From: an uncultured Myxococcales bacterium
GTDB taxonomy: Bacteria > Myxococcota_A > Polyangia > Polyangiales > Polyangiaceae
NCBI GenBank assembly: GCA_937872925.1
Contig: CALMUT010000372.1
Span: 1-64,000 of the forward strand
Length of the DNA: 64,000 nucleotides
Direction of reading: 5' to 3'
Part shown: positions 7,821 through 16,596 of the stretch, in pieces
Layout: every line of letters begins with the position of its first letter
How positions within the stretch are numbered: position 1 is the stretch's first letter
Position numbers and translations under genes: made by a program
Notes under the pieces: generated by a model
Seen by the model: the letters and a program-made list of their open reading frames with translations, nothing else
Databases searched by the model: none
Told to the model about the DNA's origin: nothing

Positions 7821-8231
7821 ATGTCTCCCTACTCAAGTGTCTTGAGTGTCGCCGCGTTGCTGCTCGTCAGTTGCGGCCCGACCGTGATGCCACCACCGGC
7901 CGCACCCGCGCCGCCAGCAGCCGCGCAAGCGCCGGCAACCCTCGACGGCGAAATCCTAGGCGTCGACAAGCAGAGTCCCGACGCGCATTTGGCGCAAAGT
8001 GTCGTGCTGCGGGTGCGTACCGAGTCCGGGCAAGTCGACGTGTTGCTCGCGCCCGCTTGGGTCCTGGACGAAAAGGGGCTGAGCTTCGCACCGAAAGAGC
8101 GCGTTCAGATCAAAGGCAAACAACGCGTCGAATCCGGTCAAAGCGTCTTCGAAGTCCAGACTCTCAAGCGCGGCGAAGACGTGATCGAACTGCGTGACGA
8201 CGCCGGCAAGCCGCTCTGGCCGACCCGCTGA
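7821..8231 (+). CDS. Small lipoprotein with OB-like fold features, unknown function
   Basis: 136 residues from ATG 7821; the frame continues upstream through the low-complexity tract but this ATG starts the signal peptide VLSVAALLLVSCGP (lipobox Cys18). A Pro/Ala-rich linker follows, then about 90 residues of predicted beta strands (GEILGVDKQSPDAHLAQSV, VDVLLAPAWVLDEKGLSFAP, RVQIKGKQRVESGQ, FEVQTLKRGEDVIELRDD) that end LWPTR. The strand pattern resembles small nucleic-acid-like OB domains found in exported proteins, but this is only an impression. It is convergent with the next gene. Confidence 0.7.
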   Translation: MSPYSSVLSVAALLLVSCGPTVMPPPAAPAPPAAAQAPATLDGEILGVDKQSPDAHLAQSVVLRVRTESGQVDVLLAPAWVLDEKGLSFAPKERVQIKGKQRVESGQSVFEVQTLKRGEDVIELRDDAGKPLWPTR

Positions 8232-8298
8232 TCGGCGCGTAGGCCCGCCGCTGCCGTCGTACCGACGCAACGCCAACGAGCAAGCGCGCACTCCCAGG

Positions 8299-10191
8299 TC
8301 AGGTGATCGTGGCCTGAGACTGGGGCGGGATGCTTACCGGAGGCGGCTCGGGCTCGAAGGTGAGCACCACGCGATACACGCCGCTTTCCAACTCCGTGTG
8401 CACCACCAGGCCGCTGCGATGGAACACGCCTAGCATGTCGCGATTGGAGCGCAGGACATCCGCGGTGAAACCGCGAACGCCGCGGGCCTTGGCGATCTCC
8501 GCCGTGCGCTGCATGAGCAGGGTGCCGATGCCCTTGCCCTGCCAGTCGTCGCGCACCACGAACGCAATGTCTGCGAGGCCCGTTGCTGGGTCCACGTCGT
8601 AGCGACAGATGCCGACGAGTTCAGCGCTCGGGTCCGTCCCCGCCTGCACCACAAGTGCCATGTTGCGGTCGAGATCCAAATCGACGAGCTCGCGGATCTC
8701 TTCATTGGGATGCGCTCGCTTGTGCTGCAGGAAACGCAGATAGGTGCTCTCGTCGCTCAGGCGATAGAAGAGATCTTGCAGGGGCTCCTCGTCCGTGGCG
8801 CGCGCTGGGCGGATCATGATGGTGCGCCCGTCGACCTCCAAGGTACGCTCTTCTTGCCAGGCGTAGATCGCCTTGGGCACGTTTTGCTCGGGGAACACGT
8901 AGTGGCGTTCTTTGGCGCGGCCCAGAAGTTCGCCGCGAAAGTCCGGGTGAGCGATTTCCGTCAATGCCGTAGCGCGCTGCCGGATGTTCTTGCCCCAGAG
9001 ATCAGCCACGCCGTATTCCGTAACGACGAAGCGCACATCGCCACGGCTTGTCACGACGCCAGCGCCTTCGTCCAGAGTCGCCACGATACGACTCATGCTG
9101 CCTTCTTTCGCCGTCGAAGGCAGCGCGATGATCGGTTTGCCCCCACGGCTTCGCGCGGCGCCGCGAATGAAGTCGACTTGGCCACCGATCCCGGAAAAGA
9201 ACCGCCCACGGATGCTGTCCGCAGCGACTTGACCCGTCAGATCGACCTGCAGCGCAGAGTTGATGGCAATCATGGAATCGTTTTGGGCAATCACGAACGG
9301 GTCGTTCGTGAAGTCGCTGGGACGCATTTCTACGGCCGGGTTGTCGTCCATCCAGTCGTAAAGACGACGTGTTCCCATAGCGAAGCTGGTCACTAGCTCC
9401 CCCGGCAGCGGAGTCTTCTTGCGCCCTGTGACAGCCCCCGCCTCCACCAGGTCAATCACGCTATCGCTGAGCATCTCCGTATGGACGCCAAGGTCCGAGC
9501 GCCCCTTCAGTTGCTCGATCACTGCGTGGGGGATCCGGCCGATCCCAGTCTGCAAGGTCGCGCCGTCGGGGATCAGCGTTGCGACATTGCGGCCGATTTC
9601 CCGACACACGTCATCCAGAGCTTCCACCTGAAGCTCAGGCAGTGCGGCGTCGACAGGGACGACCGCGTCGATGCGACTCAGATGCAAGAACGAGTTGCCC
9701 AACGTGCGTGGCATGCGCGGATTGATTTCCGCGATGATAAAATCCGCGGCGTCCACCGCGGCGCGCACGATGTCCACGGAAACACCCAAGCTCACATAGC
9801 CATGAGCATCCGGCGGCGAGACTTGAATCAAGACACCGTCGATGTGCACTCGGCGAGAGCGGATCAGCTCGGGGATCTCCGACAAGAACACCGGCATGAA
9901 GTCAGCGCGCCCCTCTTGCACGGCTTGGCGCACGTTCGCACCAATGAAGAACGCAACATGTCGGAAGCGGCGCTCCAGCCCCGGAGCAACGTAAGGCGCC
10001 GGCCCGAGCGTCAGCAGATGCACGATCTCGTTGTCGGCGAGGTGATCTCCGTGGTCGACCAGCGCTTGCACAAGAGTGGCAGGTTCGGCAGCGCCGGAGC
10101 CAACCAATATGCGCCGGCCGCGGGGGATCATGCGCACGGCGTCCCGGGCAGAGCGGATCTTGTCGGTGTATTGTTGTGTTGGGTCCTTCAC
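8299..10191 (-). CDS. Acetyl-CoA hydrolase/CoA-transferase fused to a GNAT acetyltransferase domain
   Basis: 630 residues from GTG 10191; a TTG at 10242 is an alternative but would overlap the neighbouring gene. Residues 1-430 are an acetyl-CoA hydrolase/CoA-transferase domain of the Cat1/4-hydroxybutyrate transferase family: GSGAAEPATLV near the start, QTGIGRIPHAV, GGQVDFIRGA, and VVTEYGVADLWG holding the Glu that forms the glutamyl-CoA intermediate. Residues ~450-610 are a GNAT domain with the acetyl-CoA loop DDWQGKGIGTLL. The fusion could acetylate a protein or small molecule in response to acyl-CoA status. It is cytosolic and stops just short of the convergent lipoprotein gene at 8231. 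Confidence 0.9.
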   Translation of the reverse strand: MKDPTQQYTDKIRSARDAVRMIPRGRRILVGSGAAEPATLVQALVDHGDHLADNEIVHLLTLGPAPYVAPGLERRFRHVAFFIGANVRQAVQEGRADFMPVFLSEIPELIRSRRVHIDGVLIQVSPPDAHGYVSLGVSVDIVRAAVDAADFIIAEINPRMPRTLGNSFLHLSRIDAVVPVDAALPELQVEALDDVCREIGRNVATLIPDGATLQTGIGRIPHAVIEQLKGRSDLGVHTEMLSDSVIDLVEAGAVTGRKKTPLPGELVTSFAMGTRRLYDWMDDNPAVEMRPSDFTNDPFVIAQNDSMIAINSALQVDLTGQVAADSIRGRFFSGIGGQVDFIRGAARSRGGKPIIALPSTAKEGSMSRIVATLDEGAGVVTSRGDVRFVVTEYGVADLWGKNIRQRATALTEIAHPDFRGELLGRAKERHYVFPEQNVPKAIYAWQEERTLEVDGRTIMIRPARATDEEPLQDLFYRLSDESTYLRFLQHKRAHPNEEIRELVDLDLDRNMALVVQAGTDPSAELVGICRYDVDPATGLADIAFVVRDDWQGKGIGTLLMQRTAEIAKARGVRGFTADVLRSNRDMLGVFHRSGLVVHTELESGVYRVVLTFEPEPPPVSIPPQSQATIT

Positions 10192-10213
10192 TCGGCGGTG
10201 ACTAGCAAAGCCC

Positions 10214-11173
10214 CTAGGCTTGCGCAAACCGATCGGTGGCAAGTATCAGTTCGTGAGTGATGCCTGGCTCCAAAGCGGAGTGGCCGGCGTCCGGGACCAC
10301 CTTGAGAGTCGCCTCGGGCCATGCCCGGTGCAGATCCCAGGCGCTGGTCATGGGACAGACCACGTCGTAGCGCCCCTGCACGATGACCGCCGGGATGTGA
10401 CGGATCTTGTCGACGTCCCGCAGCAACTGGTCCTCATGCTCAAAGAAGCCACCGTTCATGAAGTAGTGGCATTCGATACGGGCAAACGCGATACTGAAAT
10501 CATCGGCCGCGGAATGCGCGATATGGCTTTCATCCACGTGCAAGAAACTCGTGCTGCCCTCCCACACGCTCCAGGCCCTCGCGGCAGCCTGACGCACCTT
10601 CGGGTCGCTATGGGTCAGACGGGCGTGATAGGCGGACATCAAGTCACCACGCTCTGCTTCTGGGATCGGTCGCAGGTATTCCTCCCAGGCGTCTGGGAAC
10701 AGCTGGCTCGCACCATGCTGGTAGAACCACGACAGCTCGGACTTACGCAGCATGAAGATCCCCCGCAGCACGAGTTCGCTGACACAGCTCGGGTGTTTCT
10801 GTGCGTACGCCAGCGCGAGGGTGCTGCCCCAAGAGCCTCCGAAGACGAGGAACTTTTCGATCCCCAAGTGCTGTCGCAGTCTTTCGATGTCATCGATCAA
10901 GTGCCAGGTGGTGTTGGCCTCTAGGGACGCGTGGGGCGTGCTCTTGCCGGATCCACGTTGATCAAAAAGCACGACGCGGTAGCGCTGCGGGTCAAAGAAG
11001 CGTCGGTAACGCGCGTCAAGTCCGCCGCCGGGCCCACCGTGCAGAAACAAGGCAGGCTTGCCCGCAGGGTTACCGCACTCTTCGAAATACACCTCGTGAC
11101 CGTCGCCCACGGGCAGCATTCCGCTGTTGTAGGGCTCAACTTCGGGGAACAGGCTGCGTCGCTCATTGCTCAT
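10214..11173 (-). CDS. pip: Proline iminopeptidase (prolyl aminopeptidase)
   Basis: 319 residues, the normal length for the alpha/beta-hydrolase S33 family that removes N-terminal proline from peptides in the cytosol. Visible motifs: oxyanion-hole HGGPGGG (45-51), FDQRGSGKS, nucleophile elbow GGSWGS (Ser114), acid in VQGRYDVVCP and the catalytic His in PDAGHSALEPG. These match prolyl aminopeptidase specifically, including the FDQRGSGKS segment. It sits 22 bp upstream of the acetyl-CoA hydrolase/GNAT gene on the same strand and may share a transcript. Confidence 0.93.
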   Translation of the reverse strand: MSNERRSLFPEVEPYNSGMLPVGDGHEVYFEECGNPAGKPALFLHGGPGGGLDARYRRFFDPQRYRVVLFDQRGSGKSTPHASLEANTTWHLIDDIERLRQHLGIEKFLVFGGSWGSTLALAYAQKHPSCVSELVLRGIFMLRKSELSWFYQHGASQLFPDAWEEYLRPIPEAERGDLMSAYHARLTHSDPKVRQAAARAWSVWEGSTSFLHVDESHIAHSAADDFSIAFARIECHYFMNGGFFEHEDQLLRDVDKIRHIPAVIVQGRYDVVCPMTSAWDLHRAWPEATLKVVPDAGHSALEPGITHELILATDRFAQA

Positions 11174-11265
11174 GCTTTTACGCTTGCAGAACCGCGTGCG
11201 GCTGTCGATAGCGTGGCCTGGCTGCTCGACGACGGGGGCGATCGCGTGCTACGCCGCACGGCCTC

Positions 11266-12057
11266 ATGAACGACCATGGTGGAAACGGCAGCTCCGACCC
11301 CAGCGACCTAACCGTGGCTGTGCGCACGGCTCGGCGCGGATTTCGACGGGATGTGGAGCTACTCGTGAAGCTGCTCGATCAAGGACGCGTCTACGTGCCA
11401 TTGGCCAAGGCCATGGAGGGCGTCACCCCGGGAGAAGACGTCGAAGCCACAGACGGCATGGAGATCTCGCCGCATATGCTCGTGGACGAGGACGGCAACG
11501 TCTACGCCACACTGTTCACCAAGCCGGAGTTTTTGGAGCGCCTGGTCGAGGAGCTGGAATGGACTACTGACGACGGCCCGTTGGAGTTCGCGGCGATTCC
11601 GGCGCGCGCGGCCCTTGAGATGGCAGGGGGTGTGGTCGACGAGGAGGAGGTCGTTGCGTTGGTGATCAATCCCATGCACGAGTCCGAGCTGATGCTGCGC
11701 AAGGACGAACTCCGCAACATCGCGGCCGGCAAAGCCATCCCTCTGGTTGGCTACGTGAACGAGATACCCGAGCAAGACTTTGAAGAAACGCTGCAAGCGG
11801 AGCGCGAGCTGCCGGAGGAACTGCAGAACGCCGTGAAGAACTGTCTCGACGGGCTAGATGGCGTGCTGGGCTACGAGCTAGTCTCAACCTTCAACGCCGA
11901 GCGCGATATGGAACCCCACCCCACATTGAAAGTTCAGACCAGCCGCCCGGCTGAAGAACTGAGCGAGCTCGCACACCTCATCGTGGACAGCGTCAAAGAC
12001 CATGTGCCCGCACCGGGCTACATCGACGTGTTGTTTGAACGCACCGATCTGCAATGA
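11266..12057 (+). CDS. SseB-like domain protein
   Basis: 263 residues. The N-terminal half has the SseB pattern: LLDQGRVYVPLAKAM, then MLVDEDGNVYATLFTKPEF and VALVINPMHESELML. The C-terminal half (GKAIPLVGYV onward, with QTSRPAEELSELAHLIVDS) resembles the SseB C-terminal domain. SseB was named for enhanced serine sensitivity; in many bacteria such proteins are uncharacterised. The stop overlaps the start of the acyltransferase gene (ATGA), so the two are translationally coupled. No signal peptide or membrane segment is seen. Confidence 0.7.
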   Translation: MNDHGGNGSSDPSDLTVAVRTARRGFRRDVELLVKLLDQGRVYVPLAKAMEGVTPGEDVEATDGMEISPHMLVDEDGNVYATLFTKPEFLERLVEELEWTTDDGPLEFAAIPARAALEMAGGVVDEEEVVALVINPMHESELMLRKDELRNIAAGKAIPLVGYVNEIPEQDFEETLQAERELPEELQNAVKNCLDGLDGVLGYELVSTFNAERDMEPHPTLKVQTSRPAEELSELAHLIVDSVKDHVPAPGYIDVLFERTDLQ

Positions 12058-12923
12058 CGGACCCTCGTCCGGACTTGGCGGAAGCGGGGCGCGACAAACT
12101 CAGCCCGATGGAGCGTGCGCAGATCCGGTGGATCGGCGGGACCTTCGAGCCGGGGCGTCGAGATCGCGTGATTCGGGCCTGCCAAAGACTCGTCGGCTCG
12201 AGCTGGATCCACCACTGCACGAAGCACTTGCGACATATGCACGGGCTCGAACGCTTGCCGGAATTCGACCCCGGAAAGAGCTACATCGTTGTCTCCAATC
12301 ACCGCAGCTTCTTCGACCTGTACGTCATCACCGGCGACTTGGTGCACCGCGGTTTGAAGCACCGCATCGTGTTTCCAGTGCGCTCGGACTTCTTTTACGA
12401 CCGCGCGCTGGGTTTCTTCGTGAACGGCGTCATGAGCTTTTTCGCCATGTACCCGCCGGTGTTTCGTGATCGCAAGCGCGCGACCTTGAACCTGATCGGT
12501 CTGGACGAACTTGCGTGGCTACTGCGGCGCGGCGGCGTTGTGGTTGGACTGCACCCCGAGGGCACGCGCAACCTCGGAGACGACCCGTACAGTTTTCTGC
12601 CCGCACAAAGCGGCGTCGGACGCCTGATTCACAAGAGCCGGGCGACGGTAATTCCGGTCTTCATCAACGGCCTGGTCAACGATCTCAAGAAGCAAGTCTG
12701 GGGCAACTTCGACGGTTCGGGCCGCCCCATTCACGTGGTCTTCGGCGAGCCAGTCGAGTTCGGCGATCTGCTGGACAAACCCGGCAGCCCTCGGACTTAC
12801 AAAGCAGTGGCCGAACGCTGCATGCAAGTCGTTGGCGAATTAGGACAAGAAGAGAAGCGGCACCGCGCGGGTGGCGCAGCGGATGATTCCACCCACGCGG
12901 CGGCCGCTTCGAGGTCTGGCTGA
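12054..12923 (+). CDS. PlsC-type lysophospholipid acyltransferase
   Basis: 289 residues. The HX4D acyltransferase motif is NHRSFFD (82-88), followed by FPVRSDFFYD and the substrate-binding GLHPEGTRN. A later VIPVFINGL block completes the PlsC signature. The family transfers an acyl chain to 1-acyl-glycerol-3-phosphate or related lysolipids at the membrane. There is no clear membrane helix except a weak hydrophobic stretch near 115-130, so peripheral attachment is likely. It overlaps the SseB-like gene by 4 bp. The exact acceptor is not predictable. Confidence 0.85.
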   Translation: MTDPRPDLAEAGRDKLSPMERAQIRWIGGTFEPGRRDRVIRACQRLVGSSWIHHCTKHLRHMHGLERLPEFDPGKSYIVVSNHRSFFDLYVITGDLVHRGLKHRIVFPVRSDFFYDRALGFFVNGVMSFFAMYPPVFRDRKRATLNLIGLDELAWLLRRGGVVVGLHPEGTRNLGDDPYSFLPAQSGVGRLIHKSRATVIPVFINGLVNDLKKQVWGNFDGSGRPIHVVFGEPVEFGDLLDKPGSPRTYKAVAERCMQVVGELGQEEKRHRAGGAADDSTHAAAASRSG

Positions 12924-12939
12924 GTTTCCCGAATGCATG

Positions 12940-12959
12940 GTTTTCTAAGCATAGAAAAC
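12940..12959. terminator. Bidirectional hairpin between convergent genes
   Basis: A perfect 7-bp stem, GTTTTCT and AGAAAAC, with loop AAGCAT, lies in the 63-bp gap between the convergent acyltransferase and PilZ genes. The A/T-rich arms mean that transcripts in both directions carry a U-rich arm, suiting a shared intrinsic terminator. Confidence 0.55.
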
Positions 12960-12986
12960 GCGACATGGACTCATTCGGTCATAGAC

Positions 12987-13433
12987 TCATTCGTCGTCGA
13001 AAAACATCGGCTCGCGGTGGGAGAGAAACTCCGTGATCGCGGCCAAGTCTTCAGGGGAGATTTGAACGAAGCGCAAACCCAGGCCTGGGGGCACGTTGCT
13101 GCGCTCGTTGTATTCGCGCACCCAGCGGACTTCGCCGCGCGCGCGTACGGGTTCTTCACGGTTTGGTAGGTTCAACGTGACGTCCATGAACTCGCCGCAG
13201 GGGCGCAGCATATGTGTCGCGATGAAGATGCCACCCACGCTCATGTTCTCGACGAAGCCCGCGTAGAAATTGTGTTCACTCTCGAAGGAAACGTCCATCT
13301 CCACCGCGTAGCGCGAAGCCTGCCGGCGATTGGGACCGTCAGCCGGCACCATGCTGGGTAGGCGCTGGATCTTTGCTTCCGGATGGTGGCTTGGTGTTTC
13401 TACTTCTTGTTGTTCCGCTGCTGCTGCTGCCAT
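12987..13433 (-). CDS. PilZ domain protein (cyclic di-GMP receptor)
   Basis: 148 residues from ATG 13433, preceded by CAAGGAGCAGCAA, a strong ribosome site. After a 33-residue polar N-terminus the PilZ signature is complete: RQASR (37-41) and NMSVGG (63-68), the two elements that bind c-di-GMP. It is a stand-alone PilZ domain ending in an acidic tail, FFDDE. Its start lies inside the 3' end of the metalloprotease gene in another frame (34-bp overlap), so the two are probably co-expressed. Partner unknown; surface motility or secretion control is usual for such proteins. Confidence 0.88.
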   Translation of the reverse strand: MAAAAAEQQEVETPSHHPEAKIQRLPSMVPADGPNRRQASRYAVEMDVSFESEHNFYAGFVENMSVGGIFIATHMLRPCGEFMDVTLNLPNREEPVRARGEVRWVREYNERSNVPPGLGLRFVQISPEDLAAITEFLSHREPMFFDDE

Positions 13434-14581
13434 TTGCTGCTCCTTGCTTTTTGCTGCGCTGCCGCCACAGAAAGTGGAGCAACTTCGAATTCTCTGCCTG
13501 ACTCCCCCGTGTCCGTCGCGCGCATAGCGACTCGCTCGCCCACCACGGGCGTCGCTACATGGCCCACGATCTGAGCGATCTCTCCCACAGACCCGCCGTA
13601 TGCTCTGATGCTCGTTGGTACGTCGCTGCACTCGCCGACGCACTCTTCGTTCGCCAGCCCAAACTCCGAGACGACAATGCCTCCCTCGAAGTGAGAGGAC
13701 ACAGACGTGATGCGAAGCTGTGCTTCGAAAGCCAGCCCGACGCTCCTAATGGGCGCGTCCGCCAAACTGGGCAGCGCCAAGAGCAGCACGCCCCCCGCGA
13801 GTGCCGCCGAGGTGCCGACACGCTTGCGCCGGCGCGCCACCGCGAAGAAGCCGAACATGCCGAGCCCGAGAAGCACAAAACCCGTGCCGGAAGTGTTGCC
13901 CGGGGCGATCGCACAGCCCGCAGCCCCCGCGTCAGCGTCTTCACCCTCCGCGTCGTAAAGTGACAGCAACTGGTTCAAGTCCTCTGGGCTGGGAACGCGC
14001 TTTTTGACTTCACCGGGCTCCGTGTACGCATACATCGTCGCGTGCTCATGGTCGAAGTCCTCCCCCAGACCGAGGAAGTGACCGAGCTCGTGGGTCATGG
14101 TGTTCTGCAGATCGTAGGCGTTGGGCGCGTTCTTGTTCTGGGGCGCTTCGCCTTGAAGTTTGCGGAACTTGTGCTCACCATTGATAACAATGTCCGCGTC
14201 GAGCATCGCGCCGTTCTTCTTATTGTAGGTGCGCACAGTCACGGCGAGGGCACCCTTCGCCACGGGTGTACCCTGGGGCGCGAAGCGAATTGAGTTCTCG
14301 TTCTTGGCGCCCGGCGTGTAGCCAATGTCGCCAGCGTTGCCCGTCGTGAGCACGAGGTCCGGGATGCCTTGGGAAGCTGCCGCCCAGGCCATGCCGGCGG
14401 AAAGCGCCACAGGCGTGCCATGTAGGCCCGCCGCCTCCAGGGACGCGTCTACGACCACCTCGACACGTTGTTGTTGCCAGCGCACCGGTGCGGCATCCGC
14501 GCTACTGGCCACGCACAAGGTGGTCAGGGTACTGAGGAACAAAACGCTGCGACGGGTCACGATCTTGGTGAACGACCGCAC
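13400..14581 (-). CDS. Exported metzincin-like metalloprotease with internal MYXO-CTERM and extra C-terminal domain
   Basis: 393 residues with a signal peptide (1-31, ending SSADA). The zinc motif HELGHFLGLGEDFDH spans 164-178. His164, Glu165 and His168 are canonical, but the third metzincin ligand position (174) is Glu, and His178 may substitute. A Met-turn-like ATMYAY follows. Residues 222-254 look like a MYXO-CTERM sorting tail: Gly-Cys, a hydrophobic run and ARRRKR. Unusually the frame continues with a second hydrophobic segment (259-273, ending SLADAP, like a signal peptide) and about 110 residues of exported-looking sequence. Either this is a fused second protein or the tail is not the end of the mature enzyme. 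Confidence 0.75.
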   Translation of the reverse strand: MRSFTKIVTRRSVLFLSTLTTLCVASSADAAPVRWQQQRVEVVVDASLEAAGLHGTPVALSAGMAWAAASQGIPDLVLTTGNAGDIGYTPGAKNENSIRFAPQGTPVAKGALAVTVRTYNKKNGAMLDADIVINGEHKFRKLQGEAPQNKNAPNAYDLQNTMTHELGHFLGLGEDFDHEHATMYAYTEPGEVKKRVPSPEDLNQLLSLYDAEGEDADAGAAGCAIAPGNTSGTGFVLLGLGMFGFFAVARRRKRVGTSAALAGGVLLLALPSLADAPIRSVGLAFEAQLRITSVSSHFEGGIVVSEFGLANEECVGECSDVPTSIRAYGGSVGEIAQIVGHVATPVVGERVAMRATDTGESGREFEVAPLSVAAAQQKARSSKWQQQQRNNKK

Positions 14582-14661
14582 CCGCCGCTGCTTGAGGGAA
14601 AACCCTCGAAGGGGCGCAATGACTAGCTAAAATGTGCGGTCATAGGCGTCGATGTAGGTGC

Positions 14662-16596
14662 CTACACCACCTCGAGCAGACCCGGCGGGTTCAGCTTGTC
14701 CGCGTGATCCAAACTGCTGGCATCGACGCGAAGGAGCCAGACCCGCGGCGCGAAACCGAGCAGTACGATCAGGGCGCTGAGTCCCAATACTGCGATGCGC
14801 TGTGGCTCGTCCAGCTGAGGCGCGGCGCGCTCAGCGCCCGACGGGCGCAGAGCCGTAACGAGGGCGCGCGCGATTGCCGCGAACCCAGCGCCAGCGCCCA
14901 CAACCATTGCGCAGGCTACGAGCGGGACCACCCACGGCCGCAGCGGGATGCTCGCGATGAGGGTCTCGGAGAGGGCGATAAAACCCACGGTCGCGGGTGC
15001 ACCGCAGGCGCCGGCGAGCCCGATCAGCGTGCCGGCGAGTAGCAATGGGTGTTGCGGCGGAGCCTCATTTCGTTCGCTGCCGCCCATGGCTCCGGAACCG
15101 CCAAGCACCAGAGCCACGGACAGCGCGCGTGTAACAATCAGTAGCAGCGCAGCCTGCACAGCTGCGCCGGTGAGCGCGCTCAGGGCAACCAGGGTCAGAC
15201 TTGCCGCAATGCCGCCCAACGACAGAGCGAGGGGCGCGGGCTCTCTTTGAGCCCAGGCAGACAGTGCCGCCACGCCGGCGCCCAGCACACCGATGACCGC
15301 GAGCGTGGTCGACGACCAAAGCAGCCCCGCGGGCATGACGCCCACGAGCAGCCGAATCAGCAGGTAGCCGGCGGTCGCGCTGACAGCAGCAAGTAGAACG
15401 ATCTGCACCGGTAGACTGCTGCGCCCCGCAATGGCGCGGGCGTAACCGCCCACTAGGGGCACGCCTAGTAGGGGCAGTAGTCCCAGCAACAACAGAGGCA
15501 GGCAAATCCGCGCGGGATGGCCCCCCGCCAAGAGCCCGTGGTCAACGACCTGAGACAATTCGATGAACGACGTCACTCGGCTCGCCTTGGTCCCGTCGAG
15601 TAACAGGCCCGAACTCGACATGGCGAGTAACCAGAGTGCGGCGACAGAAACCAGTGCGGCGCCCGCGGCGAAGGTGCCCGCCCGTCGAGCTTCTGGGGAG
15701 CGGGTGAGCATGAGGCAGGCGACGGCAAGCAGGAGTAATCCCGCACTCACCGTCGCTACGTCCTGGCCGACCACGCACAAGGCGAGTGCTGTTTGCACGA
15801 GAGACAGCGCGCCCCATATCAGTGAACGCTGCTCATTTCGGCCCAGAGCGGCTGCTGCCAGCACGAGCAGGGGCACGAGCACTGCAAAACTGATGGCGAG
15901 CCCGTCGAGGCCGTACGCGATCTCGATGCCCGCCCCGACAACGCGCCGCGACAGCCAATGGAAGCCCTGACCACCGTCGTAGCGGGTCAACGCGGGATCC
16001 ATGCGCACAAAGCACGCAATCGAAAGGCCCAGTGCCGCAAGCGCTCCACCGCCCGCCAGCTTGCGCGCCGCGCCTGTCGGCAGCCGTGTACCACCAAGGA
16101 GCAGGCCAAGCGCAACAAGGAGCGGCACGAGAATCAACCCGAGGGGTGCGTGCTTCAGGGGGTCCCCACCGAGGCGATCTGTGTCGAACTGAAATCCCAG
16201 CGCGGTGGGCTCGGGAGAATTCGAGACGCTGGCCAGCACATGACCGTGGAAACGCCGCACGCGGGTGTCACGCTTGGGCGTGTAGCGCACTACACCTTCC
16301 AGCTTGGCGCCCGGGGCCAGGTTCGCGCTCATTGCGCCATCCTTGAACTGCACTTGCACTTCCCGAGGCACATAAGGCGCAAGCTCCCCGCCGCTGCGAA
16401 CGCTGAGCGACACCGCCTCGAGGGGCTCCGACCCCACATTCTGCACGGTGAACCGCCCCAAATACTCCCCGCCTGCCCCCAACAACTCAACGGGCCCGTC
16501 GCCCGCGGGCGCGAGACGTAGTTCAGGCGCCGCGGCGGAAAGTCGCGCACACAGCGTCAACGCGAACAGGGCGAGCAGGGCGAGCGCGCGTCTCAT
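14662..16596 (-). CDS. NuoM-like membrane protein with exported N-terminal domain, degenerate proton channel
   Basis: 644 residues. A signal peptide (1-22, ending RLSAAAP) leads into a ~115-residue beta-sandwich-like domain (GEYLGRFTVQNVG and similar), then about 14 hydrophobic segments from residue ~150. The membrane part matches complex I antiporter-like subunit NuoM: IAYGLDGLAISFAVLVPLL, VVGQDVATVSAGL, and GAPATVGFIALSETL, corresponding to the family GLPGTSGFVGEF. The TM5 glutamate aligns to Leu and the two channel lysines appear to be lost, so canonical proton pumping is unlikely. The start overlaps the NuoL-like stop by 4 bp. No NADH-oxidising subunits are in the window. Confidence 0.65.
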   Translation of the reverse strand: MRRALALLALFALTLCARLSAAAPELRLAPAGDGPVELLGAGGEYLGRFTVQNVGSEPLEAVSLSVRSGGELAPYVPREVQVQFKDGAMSANLAPGAKLEGVVRYTPKRDTRVRRFHGHVLASVSNSPEPTALGFQFDTDRLGGDPLKHAPLGLILVPLLVALGLLLGGTRLPTGAARKLAGGGALAALGLSIACFVRMDPALTRYDGGQGFHWLSRRVVGAGIEIAYGLDGLAISFAVLVPLLVLAAAALGRNEQRSLIWGALSLVQTALALCVVGQDVATVSAGLLLLAVACLMLTRSPEARRAGTFAAGAALVSVAALWLLAMSSSGLLLDGTKASRVTSFIELSQVVDHGLLAGGHPARICLPLLLLGLLPLLGVPLVGGYARAIAGRSSLPVQIVLLAAVSATAGYLLIRLLVGVMPAGLLWSSTTLAVIGVLGAGVAALSAWAQREPAPLALSLGGIAASLTLVALSALTGAAVQAALLLIVTRALSVALVLGGSGAMGGSERNEAPPQHPLLLAGTLIGLAGACGAPATVGFIALSETLIASIPLRPWVVPLVACAMVVGAGAGFAAIARALVTALRPSGAERAAPQLDEPQRIAVLGLSALIVLLGFAPRVWLLRVDASSLDHADKLNPPGLLEVV

